Source: Mucilaginibacter agri (GTDB taxonomy: Bacteria; Bacteroidota; Bacteroidia; Sphingobacteriales; Sphingobacteriaceae). Taken from it: 64,000 nucleotides of DNA. Below, piece after piece: positions 1 through 9,901 of this stretch. The stretch lies in the NCBI RefSeq assembly GCF_009928685.1, contig NZ_WWEO01000038.1, forward strand, positions 179,343 through 243,342, given 5' to 3'. The position numbers and the translations under genes are program-made. Every line of letters starts with the position of its first letter. Position 1 is the first letter of the stretch. A model generated the notes under the pieces. The model had not been told where the DNA came from. It ran no database searches and was given only the letters and a program-made list of their open reading frames with translations.

Positions 1-555
1 CTCTGCGTAAAACTCCTGGCAAAAATTGGTAACGTAGATATCACCGCGATTAATATGGGCTTTTACTCGGTTAACAGCGTCGATGTATTCGGCCCTATTG
101 AAACGTGTTTGGATTAGAAGGTCAGATGGGCTTTTGTCAGAGTTTAGTTTGAAAGCGTTAATGGTGTTCCATATATCGTCCGCACCGTCAGCTAGTATTT
201 CCACTTCGTTATTTTTGATAACGATTAAATGTTTGGGCACGAAGAAATAAAGGTCAGGTAAATGCAGATGGTCATCATTAGCCGAATTCACGTCCTCGAT
301 TTCATTCTTCAGATCATACCCTAAGAATCCGGTCATCCACTCGTTGTGAGTCGACTTAAAATCGGCGAGGGCCTTAAAGGCATCGCCTGCCTTAGCAGTT
401 ACTTCAGCCTTAACATCGACAGCAATTAGTGCGTCGAACTTTGAATAACGGTCTGCGAAATTGTTGGAGTCCAGATAGCATGCCACATCAAAATTTGCCG
501 CCCAATGGAGGACTTTTTGTTTAAATAGCGCAATGTTATCGGAATGGAATATCAC
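1..555 (-). CDS. pabB: PabB-like chorismate-binding enzyme (aminodeoxychorismate synthase component I), N-terminal part
   Basis: This is the first 185 codons of a gene that runs off the left edge. The family joins chorismate and ammonia to make aminodeoxychorismate for folate (PabB) or anthranilate for tryptophan (TrpE). The reading frame ends at the window edge with the GDIYVTNFCQEFYAE segment, which opens the chorismate-binding domain; the RFNRAEYIDAV segment just before it is also typical. The N-terminal 150 residues are the variable lobe. No ATG is available in frame, so the start is taken as GTG at 555, next to a TAnnTTTG -7 element, implying a nearly leaderless message. PabB is preferred over TrpE because the copy is solitary and carries the FCQEFY signature; the catalytic domain is outside the window. 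Confidence 0.72.
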   Translation of the reverse strand, partial: MIFHSDNIALFKQKVLHWAANFDVACYLDSNNFADRYSKFDALIAVDVKAEVTAKAGDAFKALADFKSTHNEWMTGFLGYDLKNEIEDVNSANDDHLHLPDLYFFVPKHLIVIKNNEVEILADGADDIWNTINAFKLNSDKSPSDLLIQTRFNRAEYIDAVNRVKAHINRGDIYVTNFCQEFYAE

Positions 556-559
556 AGGG

Positions 560-567
560 CAAAAATA
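560..567 (-). promoter_or_regulatory. -7 promoter element of the pabB-like gene
   Basis: TATTTTTG on the minus strand matches the Bacteroidota -7 consensus TAnnTTTG exactly. Transcription would start about 4 to 7 bases further on, at or next to the GTG start codon, so the mRNA would have almost no 5' leader. Confidence 0.5.
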
Positions 568-569
568 GT

Positions 570-595
570 AAAGGCTCCGGGTTGTCGGAGCCTTT
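570..595 (-). terminator. Rho-independent terminator after purA
   Basis: A 10-bp perfect stem (AAAGGCTCCG with CGGAGCCTTT) closes a 6-base loop. It lies downstream of purA and directly ahead of the pabB-like promoter, insulating the two co-oriented genes. Confidence 0.75.
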
Positions 596-615
596 AATGC
601 ATTATCTTATTAAAC

Positions 616-704
616 TTGTCAATGCGAGGAGCGAAGCAATCTCGTAGCTATGCAAATAGAAGATGCTTGCGACGAGATTGCCACGCTATCGCTCGCAATG
701 ACAA
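616..704. repeat. REP-like intergenic inverted repeat
   Basis: Two arms of about 30 bases (616-645 and 669-704) are near-complementary, with the motif TTGTCAWTGCGAGG/GCG reading inward to GCAATCTCGT. This style of dispersed palindrome (TGCGAG...GCAATCTCG) is common in intergenic DNA of Bacteroidota and other phyla. It sits between purA and its terminator and would fold into a long imperfect hairpin in purA mRNA. Confidence 0.65.
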
Positions 705-716
705 AGAGGAAAGTTT

Positions 717-1997
<1,281 letters not shown>

Positions 1998-2158
1998 TTA
2001 TTTAAATAATTCTTCTTTTAATAATCAAAGAACATGTCATTCCGTCCATTAGCCAACAGAGCGGTATCCCACATGCAGGGTTATTATAAATTAAAGAGTT
2101 TACGCTTTTGCGAAATGCCAATAAACTGACATGAACTACCCACAGCGCTTTAACAACG

Positions 2159-2166
2159 CAAAGGTA
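2159..2166 (-). promoter_or_regulatory. Candidate -7 element for purA
   Basis: TACCTTTG on the minus strand fits TAnnTTTG. Transcription from here would give purA a 5' leader of roughly 160 bases. No recognised riboswitch was seen in that leader. Confidence 0.35.
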
Positions 2167-2222
2167 TCATCATCAGCGTATTTATCGCTATAAAATTTCA
2201 AATGATTAAGAAACGCGCTCTT

Positions 2223-2693
2223 CTACGATACCTTTCTGTCGCAGAAACCTTCTTTTAATTTAGTACAGTTTCCGTACAGATTTAACGAGTGGTGTTTGAT
2301 CTCAAACTTAAGCAACTCGCCCATCATACTTTGTATCTGCTGTATACGTGGGTCGCAAAACTCTACCACCTTACCGCAATCGATGCAAATAATATGATCG
2401 TGCTGCTTATAGCCATAAGATTTTTCGAACTGAGCCATATTTTTACCAAACTGATGCTTGGTAACCAAATCGCACGATACCAATAACTCTAGGGTATTAT
2501 ATACCGTTGCGCGGCTTACGCGATACTTTTTGTTTTTCATGTGGATGTATAAAGACTCCACATCAAAGTGATCGCTTCTGGAATAAATTTCTTCTAGTAT
2601 GGCAAAGCGCTCAGGCGTTTTTCTGAGGCTTTTATTTTCGAGATACGCCTCGAAAATTTTTTTAACCATATCAATGGTTTCCTGCTGAGGCAT
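2223..2693 (-). CDS. Fur-family metalloregulator
   Basis: A 156-residue repressor of the Fur/PerR/Zur superfamily, which binds DNA as a metal-loaded dimer. Residues 25-85 form the winged helix with the conserved [12 protein letters not shown] recognition helix. The C-terminal dimer domain has HDH (98-100) followed by CIDC (103-106), and further cysteines at 143 and 151, giving the cysteine pairs expected for a structural zinc site. Fur, PerR and Zur cannot be told apart safely by eye. It lies upstream of the Rel gene's 3' end in the same orientation but has its own promoter and is probably monocistronic. The iron-type locus at 27-34 kb could be among its targets, which is inference. Confidence 0.92.
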   Translation of the reverse strand: MPQQETIDMVKKIFEAYLENKSLRKTPERFAILEEIYSRSDHFDVESLYIHMKNKKYRVSRATVYNTLELLVSCDLVTKHQFGKNMAQFEKSYGYKQHDHIICIDCGKVVEFCDPRIQQIQSMMGELLKFEIKHHSLNLYGNCTKLKEGFCDRKVS

Positions 2694-2711
2694 AGTTAAT
2701 ATTTAGCAGTT

Positions 2712-2719
2712 CAAAGGTA
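2712..2719 (-). promoter_or_regulatory. -7 element of the Fur-family gene
   Basis: TACCTTTG on the minus strand matches TAnnTTTG exactly and lies 19 bases before the ATG, giving a leader of about 12 bases. Confidence 0.55.
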
Positions 2720-2750
2720 TTAATTATTTTGGTTTGTTTGTAGTGGTTGC

Positions 2751-2795
2751 TTAAGTTAAGCAGTTGATTTGGTTGGATTAAGTTAAGCAGTTTAT
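2751..2795. repeat. Short tandem-like direct repeat
   Basis: The string TTAAGTTAAGCAGTT occurs twice within 45 bases in the gap between the Fur-family gene and the end of the Rel gene. No function is evident. Confidence 0.45.
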
Positions 2796-2834
2796 AACAC
2801 AATCAATTTAATCCAACTCGTCAACTAATCAACC

Positions 2835-5063
2835 TTAAGACGCCTTCTCCACCGTTTGAGCAGAGTCGAAACGGGTTACCGAGGTTATACCTCTTACCGT
2901 TTTTAAGCGTTTTATCAGGTTGTCAAGGTGCTCGCGGTCGTTAACGTAAACCATTATTGTACCTTCAAAAATTCCGTTATCGCTATCTACAGTAATAGAA
3001 CGGATGTTTACCTTAAAGTCGTTTGATATAACAGTGGTTAGCTTATTGATCAAGCCCACATCGTCTATCCCCGTAATACGCAAGCCGGTTAAAAAAGCCA
3101 GTTCGTGCTGGTTAGTCCAACGGGCTTTAACCACACGGTACCCATAATTACTCATCAGTTTGGTGGCGTTAGGGCAGTTGGTGCGGTGAATTTTGATACC
3201 ATCGTTAATGGTAATAAATCCAAACACGTCATCGCCTGGTATTGGGTTGCAGCAATTGGCCAGTTTGTAGTCTATCTTCTGCATGTCCTCGCCAATCAGC
3301 AATATGTCGCTGTCTTTGGTTTTGATATTGCGGAGCAGGCTTTGTACCTGGTCATTCTCAATTTTATCCTGAGGCTTATTATCGACAACTTTTTCTGAAG
3401 CCTGGTATTCTTTCAAGTCCTTCATGTCTATCAAACCCTTTGCTACATTGTAGAATAGCTCCTGGGTTGATGGTAGCTTGAAGTAATAGCTCAGTTTCTG
3501 TATGTTCTCAGAATTGTAAGTGATCTTTAATGATTTCAGCTTACGCTCCAGTATCTCCTTACCGTCTTCGGCAATTTTGCGTTTCTCTTCTTTTAAGGCC
3601 GATTTAATTTTGGCTTTAGCCTTAGCTGTAACTACAAAGTTTAACCAGTCTTCCTTAGGGGTTTGCTTGCTCGAGGTGATAATCTCCACCTGGTCGCCGT
3701 TTTGCAGCTTATGGCTTAACGGTACCAGCTTGTGATTAACCTTGGCACCGATACAACTTGCACCCACATCAGAGTGGATCTCGAAGGCAAAGTCGAGCGC
3801 AGTGGCGTTTAATGGTAGCTGTAGCAGGGCTCCTTTGGGCGTAAAAATGAAGATCTCATCAGAGAAAAGGTTCATTTTAAAATCATCCAAAAAGTCGAGC
3901 GCGTTGCTATCCGGGTTGCGCAGCATTTCGCGCACTTTATGTATCCATTGGTCGAGACCGTTGTCTGACGATGATTCTTTGTATTTCCAGTGTGCAGCAA
4001 AACCTTTTTCGGCAATCTCGTTCATTCGTTTGGTACGGATTTGCACTTCTACCCACTGGCCACGCGGACCCATTACGGTGGTGTGCAGCGATTCGTAACC
4101 GTTTACTTTAGGCGATGATATCCAGTCGCGCAAACGATCGGGGTTAGGGCGATACTCGTCGGTAACAATGGAGTAGGCTTTCCAACACTCCGCTTTTTCG
4201 TTTTCGGGCGCACTATCTAAAATAATGCGGATAGCAAACAAGTCGTAAACCTCCTCAAAAGGTATGGCCTTGTTTTTCATCTTATTCCAAATGGAGTGGA
4301 TAGATTTTGGCCGTCCGAAAACTTCGGCATGTAAGCCTTGTGCTTCTAATGTCTTCTTTATCGGATCAATAAAATCGCGGATAAAGCGCTCGCGCTCCGC
4401 CTTCTTTTCGTTGAGCTTATTTTTGATAAACTGGTAGGTTTCGCTTTCCATATATTTCATAGAAAGGTCTTCCAGTTCAGATTTTATGGCATACAAACCC
4501 AGGCGGTGGGCGAGTGGGGCATAGAGATAAACCGTTTCGGACGATAGCTTTAATTGCTTATCGCGGGGCATAAACTCCATGGTGCGCATATTGTGCAGAC
4601 GGTCTGCCAGCTTAATCAATATCACCCTCACATCGTCTGCTAGAGTAAGCAGCATTTTACGGAAGTTTTCGGCCTGTAATGAGCTGTTGGTGTCAAATAC
4701 ACCCGAAATTTTGGTAAGCCCATCGATGATCTTTGCAACCTTTTTACCAAACTCCCGTTCAATATCATCTAAGGTAACATCGGTGTCTTCAACAACATCG
4801 TGTAATAAAGCACATACAATGGAGGTAGTACCCAAACCAATTTCTTCGGCAGCTATTTGTGCTACTGCAATAGGGTGGTATATGTATGGCTCGCCCGATT
4901 TGCGGCGCATGTTTTTATGGCTTTCTAAGGCCATATCAAAAGCTAAACGAATAAGGCGCTTATCGCCTTTTTGCATAGTAGGCTTACACGCACGCAGCAG
5001 GGCCCGGTATCTTTTCAGAATCTCATTCTTCTCCGCTTCCAGGTCAATCACTAATTCTTTCAT
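2835..5063 (-). CDS. Bifunctional (p)ppGpp synthetase/hydrolase of the Rel/SpoT family
   Basis: This cytosolic enzyme makes and degrades the alarmone (p)ppGpp in the stringent response. Domain order over 742 residues: an HD hydrolase domain with H63 and the HD pair at 88-89 (LLHDVVEDT) intact; the synthetase domain with GRPKSIHSIWNKM and the NGYESLHTT motif near residue 325; a TGS domain starting at about 400 (FIFTPKGALLQLP); a conserved cysteine-containing zinc-finger/helical region (NCCNPIPGDDVFGF); and a C-terminal ACT domain from about 665. The complete HD motif indicates that hydrolase activity is retained. Length is normal for a long RSH. It is transcribed away from the DUF4294 gene, with about 105 bases between the two starts. 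Confidence 0.95.
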   Translation of the reverse strand: MKELVIDLEAEKNEILKRYRALLRACKPTMQKGDKRLIRLAFDMALESHKNMRRKSGEPYIYHPIAVAQIAAEEIGLGTTSIVCALLHDVVEDTDVTLDDIEREFGKKVAKIIDGLTKISGVFDTNSSLQAENFRKMLLTLADDVRVILIKLADRLHNMRTMEFMPRDKQLKLSSETVYLYAPLAHRLGLYAIKSELEDLSMKYMESETYQFIKNKLNEKKAERERFIRDFIDPIKKTLEAQGLHAEVFGRPKSIHSIWNKMKNKAIPFEEVYDLFAIRIILDSAPENEKAECWKAYSIVTDEYRPNPDRLRDWISSPKVNGYESLHTTVMGPRGQWVEVQIRTKRMNEIAEKGFAAHWKYKESSSDNGLDQWIHKVREMLRNPDSNALDFLDDFKMNLFSDEIFIFTPKGALLQLPLNATALDFAFEIHSDVGASCIGAKVNHKLVPLSHKLQNGDQVEIITSSKQTPKEDWLNFVVTAKAKAKIKSALKEEKRKIAEDGKEILERKLKSLKITYNSENIQKLSYYFKLPSTQELFYNVAKGLIDMKDLKEYQASEKVVDNKPQDKIENDQVQSLLRNIKTKDSDILLIGEDMQKIDYKLANCCNPIPGDDVFGFITINDGIKIHRTNCPNATKLMSNYGYRVVKARWTNQHELAFLTGLRITGIDDVGLINKLTTVISNDFKVNIRSITVDSDNGIFEGTIMVYVNDREHLDNLIKRLKTVRGITSVTRFDSAQTVEKAS

Positions 5064-5147
5064 AATACGGCGTAACTACTAACTAATAAAATAGATAACA
5101 AGAAAATTAATTATAGGTTGTAACTTAGAATCACAAAATAAATGCGT

Positions 5148-5155
5148 TAATTTTG
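5148..5155 (+). promoter_or_regulatory. -7 element of the DUF4294 operon
   Basis: TAATTTTG matches TAnnTTTG and lies 13 bases before the ATG at 5169, giving a very short leader. Confidence 0.5.
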
Positions 5156-5168
5156 TAATAGTAAATAT

Positions 5169-5780
5169 ATGAAATTTTTTACGTTTTTGATGCTGCTGTG
5201 TTGTTTTGCGGGCTTTGCCAATGCGCAAACCGACCTGCCGCACCCGAAACTTGGGAAAAATGACACCATAAAAACATATATGACCGTGCTTGACGGGGAG
5301 CTGGTACCATGGACAGTTACTCCTGAAGTGAAGATAGTAGACACCCGTATATTTGCCAGCGAGGCAGATCGCCAGGCTTACTACCGTCTTAAATATAATG
5401 TAATGAAGGTGTTGCCTTACGCCCGGTTTGCCAGCCAACGGTATGCGCAATTACAGCGCGATTTGGCAACTACCGGCGATAAAGGCAAGCAAAAAGAAAT
5501 GATCAACGCTTGTGAAACGCAGATCAAAGAACTTTTTAACCGCGAAATAAAGAATCTAACCATTAATCAGGGCGAAGTACTGATTAAACTGGTAAGCCGG
5601 GAAACTGGCACTACAAGTTTTGCTATGGCTAAAGATTTAAAGGGCGGTTTCCACGCCTTTATGTTCCAATCAGTGGCCCGTATTTTTGGCCATAATCTCA
5701 AGGAATCTTACGACCCAACCACCGAGCGCGATATTGAGACTATTTTGCATGATGCAGGATATACCTCATATTTGTACTAA
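5169..5780 (+). CDS. DUF4294 family exported protein
   Basis: A 203-residue conserved Bacteroidota protein of unknown function. Residues 1-20 are a clear Sec signal peptide (hydrophobic FLMLLCCFAGFANA, cleaved before Q), so it is periplasmic. The mature part begins with a short beta segment (KTYMTVLDGELVPW), followed by a mostly helical region with RLKYNVMKVLPYARFA, and a C-terminal half with LIKLVSRETG. These are recognisable DUF4294 features. Its TAA overlaps the ATG of the peroxidase gene by one base, so the two are translationally coupled and probably form an operon with bshB1. No catalytic motif is evident. Confidence 0.85.
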   Translation: MKFFTFLMLLCCFAGFANAQTDLPHPKLGKNDTIKTYMTVLDGELVPWTVTPEVKIVDTRIFASEADRQAYYRLKYNVMKVLPYARFASQRYAQLQRDLATTGDKGKQKEMINACETQIKELFNREIKNLTINQGEVLIKLVSRETGTTSFAMAKDLKGGFHAFMFQSVARIFGHNLKESYDPTTERDIETILHDAGYTSYLY

Positions 5781-6274
5781 TGGACAACGGTAATATCTAC
5801 CAATTTAACGTACAACAGTTAAATGGTGAACAAATAAGCCTGAAACGCTACCAAAATAAAGTTTTATTGATCGTAAACACAGCCTCTCAATGCGGGTTTA
5901 CACCTCAAATGGCCGAATTAGTAGAGCTAAAAAAGTCTTTCTTAGGTAAAGATTTCGAAATTTTAGCTTTTCCTTCTAACGATTTTGGCGGGCAGGAGCC
6001 GCTGAATGGCGACGAGATCATCACCTTTTGCGAACGCTTCGACACTAACTTCCCGACGTTTGAAAAAATACGGGTACGCGGACCCTATGCCGATCCGCTT
6101 TATAAGTACCTGGCAGATAAAAAGCAGAATGGAAAGGTTGGCGCCGCACCGCGCTGGAATTTTCACAAGTACCTGGTTGACAAGAACGGGCAAGTGGTTG
6201 ATTTCTTTTATCCTTTTACCAAGCCTGGCTCATCAAAAATAAAGAAGAAGATAGCGCACTTATTGGCGCGTTAA
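5780..6274 (+). CDS. Glutathione peroxidase family thiol peroxidase
   Basis: A 164-residue Cys-type GPx that reduces hydroperoxides. The catalytic tetrad is visible: C38 in NTASQCGFTPQ, Q72 in NDFGGQEP, and W126 and N127 in RWNFHKYL. C84 in ITFCERFDTNFP sits where the resolving cysteine of atypical 2-Cys GPx enzymes lies, so thioredoxin is the likelier reductant than glutathione. No signal peptide is present. It overlaps the DUF4294 stop by one base and is followed after 15 bases by bshB1, a bacillithiol gene; bacillithiol replaces glutathione in many Bacteroidota. The family name should therefore not be read as proof of glutathione use. Confidence 0.93.
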   Translation: MDNGNIYQFNVQQLNGEQISLKRYQNKVLLIVNTASQCGFTPQMAELVELKKSFLGKDFEILAFPSNDFGGQEPLNGDEIITFCERFDTNFPTFEKIRVRGPYADPLYKYLADKKQNGKVGAAPRWNFHKYLVDKNGQVVDFFYPFTKPGSSKIKKKIAHLLAR

Positions 6275-6289
6275 TTATTAAAACTATCA

Positions 6290-7012
6290 ATGACTAAATT
6301 AGATATATTGGTTTTAGCCGCCCATCCGGACGATGCTGAATTGGGCTGCTCGGGAACTATTGCGAAACACTTGGCATTGGGCTATAAAGTTGGTGTTGTA
6401 GACCTTACTCGCGGCGAACTAGGCACCCGCGGCTCTGCAGAGATCCGCGATCAGGAAGCGGCGGCTGCTAGTGAGATATTAGGACTTACTATTCGCGAGA
6501 ACTTAGGTATACCCGATGGATTTTTTACCAATACTAAAGAATACCAACTGAAAGTTATCGAGGCTATCCGCAAGTACCAGCCTGAAATAGTAATTGGAAA
6601 CGCGTATCACGACCGCCATCCAGATCATGGTCGTGCGAACCAGTTGATAGAGGACGCATGTTTTTTAGCGGGCTTACGTAAGATAGAAACCAGTGTGAAC
6701 GGCGAGCCACAGCAAGAGTGGCGACCTAAGCAGGTGCTGCATTTTATACAAGATCGCTACATTAAGCCCGATATATTAATTGATATCTCCGATTATTGGG
6801 ATATCAAGATAGCGAGCATCTATGCGTATGGATCTCAATTTCATAATCCAAACTGGGAAAATGAACCGCAGACTTACATCTCCACCCCTGAATTTATTCA
6901 TGTTATTGAAGCGCGTGCCCGCGAGTTTGGTAAAAGTATAGGTGCCAAATATGCCGAAGGTTTTACATCGCGCGACTTATTAGGTGTAGATAATTTGTTT
7001 AATCTGAGATAA
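6290..7012 (+). CDS. bshB1: Bacillithiol biosynthesis deacetylase BshB1
   Basis: A PIG-L/LmbE-type zinc deacetylase that removes the acetyl group from GlcNAc-malate in bacillithiol synthesis. The metal motif AHPDDAELG starts at residue 11, followed by DLTRGELGTRG and a second metal-binding HxxHPDHGRA segment near residue 108; these are diagnostic for BshB1. The C-terminal KYAEGFTSRDLLGVDNLF is also typical. At 240 residues it has family length. It sits 15 bases after the peroxidase gene in the same orientation, giving an apparent thiol-redox operon. Confidence 0.95.
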   Translation: MTKLDILVLAAHPDDAELGCSGTIAKHLALGYKVGVVDLTRGELGTRGSAEIRDQEAAAASEILGLTIRENLGIPDGFFTNTKEYQLKVIEAIRKYQPEIVIGNAYHDRHPDHGRANQLIEDACFLAGLRKIETSVNGEPQQEWRPKQVLHFIQDRYIKPDILIDISDYWDIKIASIYAYGSQFHNPNWENEPQTYISTPEFIHVIEARAREFGKSIGAKYAEGFTSRDLLGVDNLFNLR

Positions 7013-7027
7013 GAGAGTAGTTGATGG

Positions 7028-7624
7028 TTAGGTTTTTTTGTGGAGAATACCTTTCTCCACACTTTCCTCAATTAACTGTTTGGCGAATGCCCAAAGCGTT
7101 TCGGAACCATTCTTGATCACGCTTTTTTTCTCAACTACTTTTCCATAGTCAACGGAAAATTCTTTCCAGGTGCCACCTCCGTTAGATACGTTCTGTAATA
7201 ATGGTTCGAGTCTGTCCATTGCGCGGGCAAATTTTGCTTCGGGCGTTTCAGAATCTTCAAACTCTTGCCAGATAGCAATATACTCATTGGCCTGTTCGGT
7301 AGGCAACAACCCAAATATTCTTTCTGCTGCCTTTTGTTCGGCTTCGGTGTTAGTATGGGCCACAACTGAATCGTACAAAAAAATATCTCCAGCGTCAATT
7401 TCAACTACGTCATGTATCAGCAGCATTTTCACTACTTTCAATACATCTACGGGTTCATTGGCGTGTTCGGCCAATAATAACGCCATAATTGCCAAATGCC
7501 AGCTATGCTCGGCATCATTTTCGTGCCGAGGGCTGTTAAACAACCTTGTTTTCCTGAAAATGTATTTGACTTTGTCTATCTCGTGGATGAATTCCACTTG
7601 TTTTAGAAGGCGCTCAAATTCCAT
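7028..7624 (-). CDS. HD-domain phosphohydrolase (YfbR/HDDC2-like)
   Basis: A 198-residue HD-superfamily protein resembling 5'-deoxynucleotidases (YfbR, HDDC2). The metal ligands are in place: H34 with ENDAEHS (H40), the HD pair at 71-72 in LLIHDVVEIDAGD, and a later conserved D in ARAMDRLEPLLQN. The family usually removes phosphate from deoxynucleoside 5'-monophosphates; the substrate is inferred from family only. It converges on bshB1 with only 15 bases between them. Its upstream gap contains an inverted repeat. Confidence 0.85.
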   Translation of the reverse strand: MEFERLLKQVEFIHEIDKVKYIFRKTRLFNSPRHENDAEHSWHLAIMALLLAEHANEPVDVLKVVKMLLIHDVVEIDAGDIFLYDSVVAHTNTEAEQKAAERIFGLLPTEQANEYIAIWQEFEDSETPEAKFARAMDRLEPLLQNVSNGGGTWKEFSVDYGKVVEKKSVIKNGSETLWAFAKQLIEESVEKGILHKKT

Positions 7625-7649
7625 AATGTTATGGCTAATTAAGTAAATG

Positions 7650-7740
7650 GTTGATTGAGTTGATTAGTTGGCGGCGTTTAAAACGTTAACCTGAACGTAA
7701 GTCGAGTCTTGAAACCACTCACCTGATCAACTCAATCAAC
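7650..7740. repeat. Short inverted repeat upstream of the HD gene
   Basis: GTTGATTGAGTTGA (7650-7663) is exactly complementary to 7727-7740. The same ATCAACT-type words occur in other gaps of the window. Its role is unknown. Confidence 0.45.
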
Positions 7741-7758
7741 TGCTCACTGTCATAAAAT

Positions 7759-7789
7759 AAGAAGGCCCCGATTTCGTCGGGGCCTTCTT
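7759..7789 (-). terminator. Terminator after the 142-residue hypothetical gene
   Basis: An approximately 13-bp perfect stem (AAGAAGGCCCCG arms) with a small loop lies 3 bases past the stop of the minus-strand gene and is followed by a T-rich run. Confidence 0.75.
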
Positions 7790-7792
7790 GTT

Positions 7793-8221
7793 TTATGACT
7801 TGATATACTCAAAACGGTTATTGTCCTGGTTTCGTTGTCTGATGAGTTTGTGCTCGTTAGATAGTTTCAGCAGGATACCTGATAATTCTGAAGTTTTAAA
7901 ATCGGTATCAAAGTTTTCTTTACAGTATTCTGCAATAGAGGATATAGAGCGGGCTTCGGCAAAGAAATCGCTGCCTAATAATTGATATAATATTTTAGTG
8001 GCACCTGGTTTCTTTTTAGCGGGTGCAAAAGTTGCTTCTTCGCCCGCTTCCGTTCTTTGTGGTTTACGGGTAAAGTGTTCAAAACCTTCGCCATCACTTT
8101 CTATTAATGCATCTAACAATTTGTCGATAATGCGTAGCTGTACAGCCTCAGATTGAAATGAATTTACAACTTCTGATATTTCCAGTAGCTGTCTTTTTAA
8201 TTTGTCAGTGTGTTTGCTCAT
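7793..8221 (-). CDS. Hypothetical protein, conserved-looking, 142 residues
   Basis: I do not recognise this family. The N-terminal 50 residues look like an amphipathic helical hairpin (KRQLLEISEVVNSF...). A lysine/proline-rich linker follows near 70-85, and then a C-terminal helical domain (residues 85-140) ends in a wing-like FEYIKS segment that could be a small winged helix. There is no signal peptide or membrane span, so it is cytosolic. It stands alone with its own strong terminator, which supports it as a real gene. A DNA-binding or phage-defence role would be guesswork. Confidence 0.7.
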   Translation of the reverse strand: MSKHTDKLKRQLLEISEVVNSFQSEAVQLRIIDKLLDALIESDGEGFEHFTRKPQRTEAGEEATFAPAKKKPGATKILYQLLGSDFFAEARSISSIAEYCKENFDTDFKTSELSGILLKLSNEHKLIRQRNQDNNRFEYIKS

Positions 8222-8403
8222 AGTAAATATTAGTGCCCCCTTGTAAAGTAGTAGAACAGCACTACACCAAATGTATAATGCTTATTTACGTTTATTATAA
8301 AATATTATTGCTTATAGTAATAAACGTGAAACGGCAATAATAGTATCTTATGGGCTAAAAAGATTAACTACATTGTGTTAAATTGACACTTGTAGCAAAA
8401 TTA

Positions 8404-9741
8404 TTACACTTCGCAACCCTTTAGGATGGTTTTCATGGTGTTAATGCCATCATCAATGTGGTTTTTGTCCATAATCAGCGCCGGGCGGAACCTTATGCTT
8501 TTTTCACCACACCCTAAAAACATAGTATTATTTTCTAGTCCGGATGTTATGAAATTATTACGGATCTCATTGTTAGGAAAATCGAAGGCGGTAAGCAGTC
8601 CTTTGCCCCTAATGTTACTAATAAGCCCATTTTCGAGACTTAACGCCGCTAGCTGCTGTTGTAAATAAGTCCCTGTTTCGGCCGCTTTATTACAAAGATT
8701 GTCTTCTGCAATAATATCTAATATTTTAGCCGAACGCACCATGTCCGTAAGATTGCCACCCCAGGTAGAGTTAATGCGCGACGATACCGTGAACACGTTA
8801 TCCGGATTTTCTTCAACGCGGCGGCCCGCCAGTATACCGCAAACCTGCATCTTTTTACCAAAGGCAATAATATCCGGACGGGCGTTTTCGCCAAAGTGCT
8901 CGTGGCACCAGAATTTACCGGTTAAGCCTACGCCGGTTTGCACTTCATCATATATCAGCATGGCTTCATACTCGTCGGCGAGTTTGCGTAATTGTTCTAA
9001 AAATTCCTGCCTGATGTGGTTGTCGCCACCCTCCGATTGGATAGGCTCTATAATAATGGCACAGATATCGTCCTTATTGTCGTGAAAAGCTTTTTCTATC
9101 TGAGCGATAGATTGTGCTTCGCGTTGATATAAAGCTTCAGGATTAACCTTAAAATCATCGATATCGATAAATGGCGTGCTTACACGTGGCCAATCGAACT
9201 TAGCAAACCAGCGTGTTTTAACCGGCTGCGTATTGGTAAGGCTTAAGGTATAGCCTGTGCGGCCATGAAAGGCATGTTCGAAATGGATCACCTTAAACCC
9301 TTTCTCAGTTTGATAGCCTTTGGCAAAGTTCTTCTGCACTTTCCAATCCATCGCGGTTTTCAACGCATTTTCGATCGCCAAACCACCACCCGAGATAAAG
9401 AAGGCATGGGGCAGGTAATCTGGTATGCCCACACGATCAAAAGTATCCAGAAACTGGGCGTATTGTTCGGTATAGATATCGGAGTTAGATGGGTTGGTAA
9501 GCGCAGCTAAAAGCAAGTTCTTTTTAAATGCTTCGTCGTTGATCATTTTAGGGTGATTATAACCCAACGGCACCGATGCAAAACAGGTAAAGAAATCGAG
9601 CAACGTACGATCATATTTCGAATCATAAATGTAAACACCTTGGCTTTTCTCCATACCAAAGGTAAGGTCGAAACCATCGGCCAAAATATGTTTACTCAAG
9701 GTCGATTGAACATTTTGTGGTGTAATTTGCATTTTTTCCAT
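8404..9741 (-). CDS. lat: L-lysine 6-transaminase
   Basis: A PLP-dependent class III aminotransferase that moves the epsilon-amino group of lysine to 2-oxoglutarate, giving 2-aminoadipate semialdehyde (piperideine-6-carboxylate). The 445-residue protein has the SGGGLAIENALKTA phosphate-binding segment, HAFHGRTGYTLSLTNT, the cofactor aspartate in IYDEVQTGVG (D265), and the Schiff-base lysine in AFGKKMQVCG (296/297), a sequence characteristic of LAT rather than of ornithine or GABA enzymes. The gene is single, with a TAnnTTTG promoter just upstream. No lysine-catabolic partner gene is in the window. Confidence 0.93.
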   Translation of the reverse strand: MEKMQITPQNVQSTLSKHILADGFDLTFGMEKSQGVYIYDSKYDRTLLDFFTCFASVPLGYNHPKMINDEAFKKNLLLAALTNPSNSDIYTEQYAQFLDTFDRVGIPDYLPHAFFISGGGLAIENALKTAMDWKVQKNFAKGYQTEKGFKVIHFEHAFHGRTGYTLSLTNTQPVKTRWFAKFDWPRVSTPFIDIDDFKVNPEALYQREAQSIAQIEKAFHDNKDDICAIIIEPIQSEGGDNHIRQEFLEQLRKLADEYEAMLIYDEVQTGVGLTGKFWCHEHFGENARPDIIAFGKKMQVCGILAGRRVEENPDNVFTVSSRINSTWGGNLTDMVRSAKILDIIAEDNLCNKAAETGTYLQQQLAALSLENGLISNIRGKGLLTAFDFPNNEIRNNFITSGLENNTMFLGCGEKSIRFRPALIMDKNHIDDGINTMKTILKGCEV

Positions 9742-9758
9742 AGGTAACTGGCTTTATA

Positions 9759-9766
9759 CAAATCTA
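9759..9766 (-). promoter_or_regulatory. -7 element of lat
   Basis: TAGATTTG on the minus strand fits TAnnTTTG and lies 18 bases before the ATG at 9741. Confidence 0.5.
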
Positions 9767-9901
9767 ATAAAAACCCTTAAATAATACTATTTAGGCCTTT
9801 TTTGAACTCGTTGGGCGAAAAGTATGTTTAAAATGTTTAAAGTTGGTTTTTATACTGAAGAGAGAATTGGTTCAGGGTGGATAATTAAAATGAGGTGTCG
9901 C

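Noticed and set aside
4579..5082. Plus-strand ORF of 167 codons opposite the Rel gene
   Set aside because: It is entirely antisense to the conserved HD domain coding region and reads as a serine/arginine-rich shadow.
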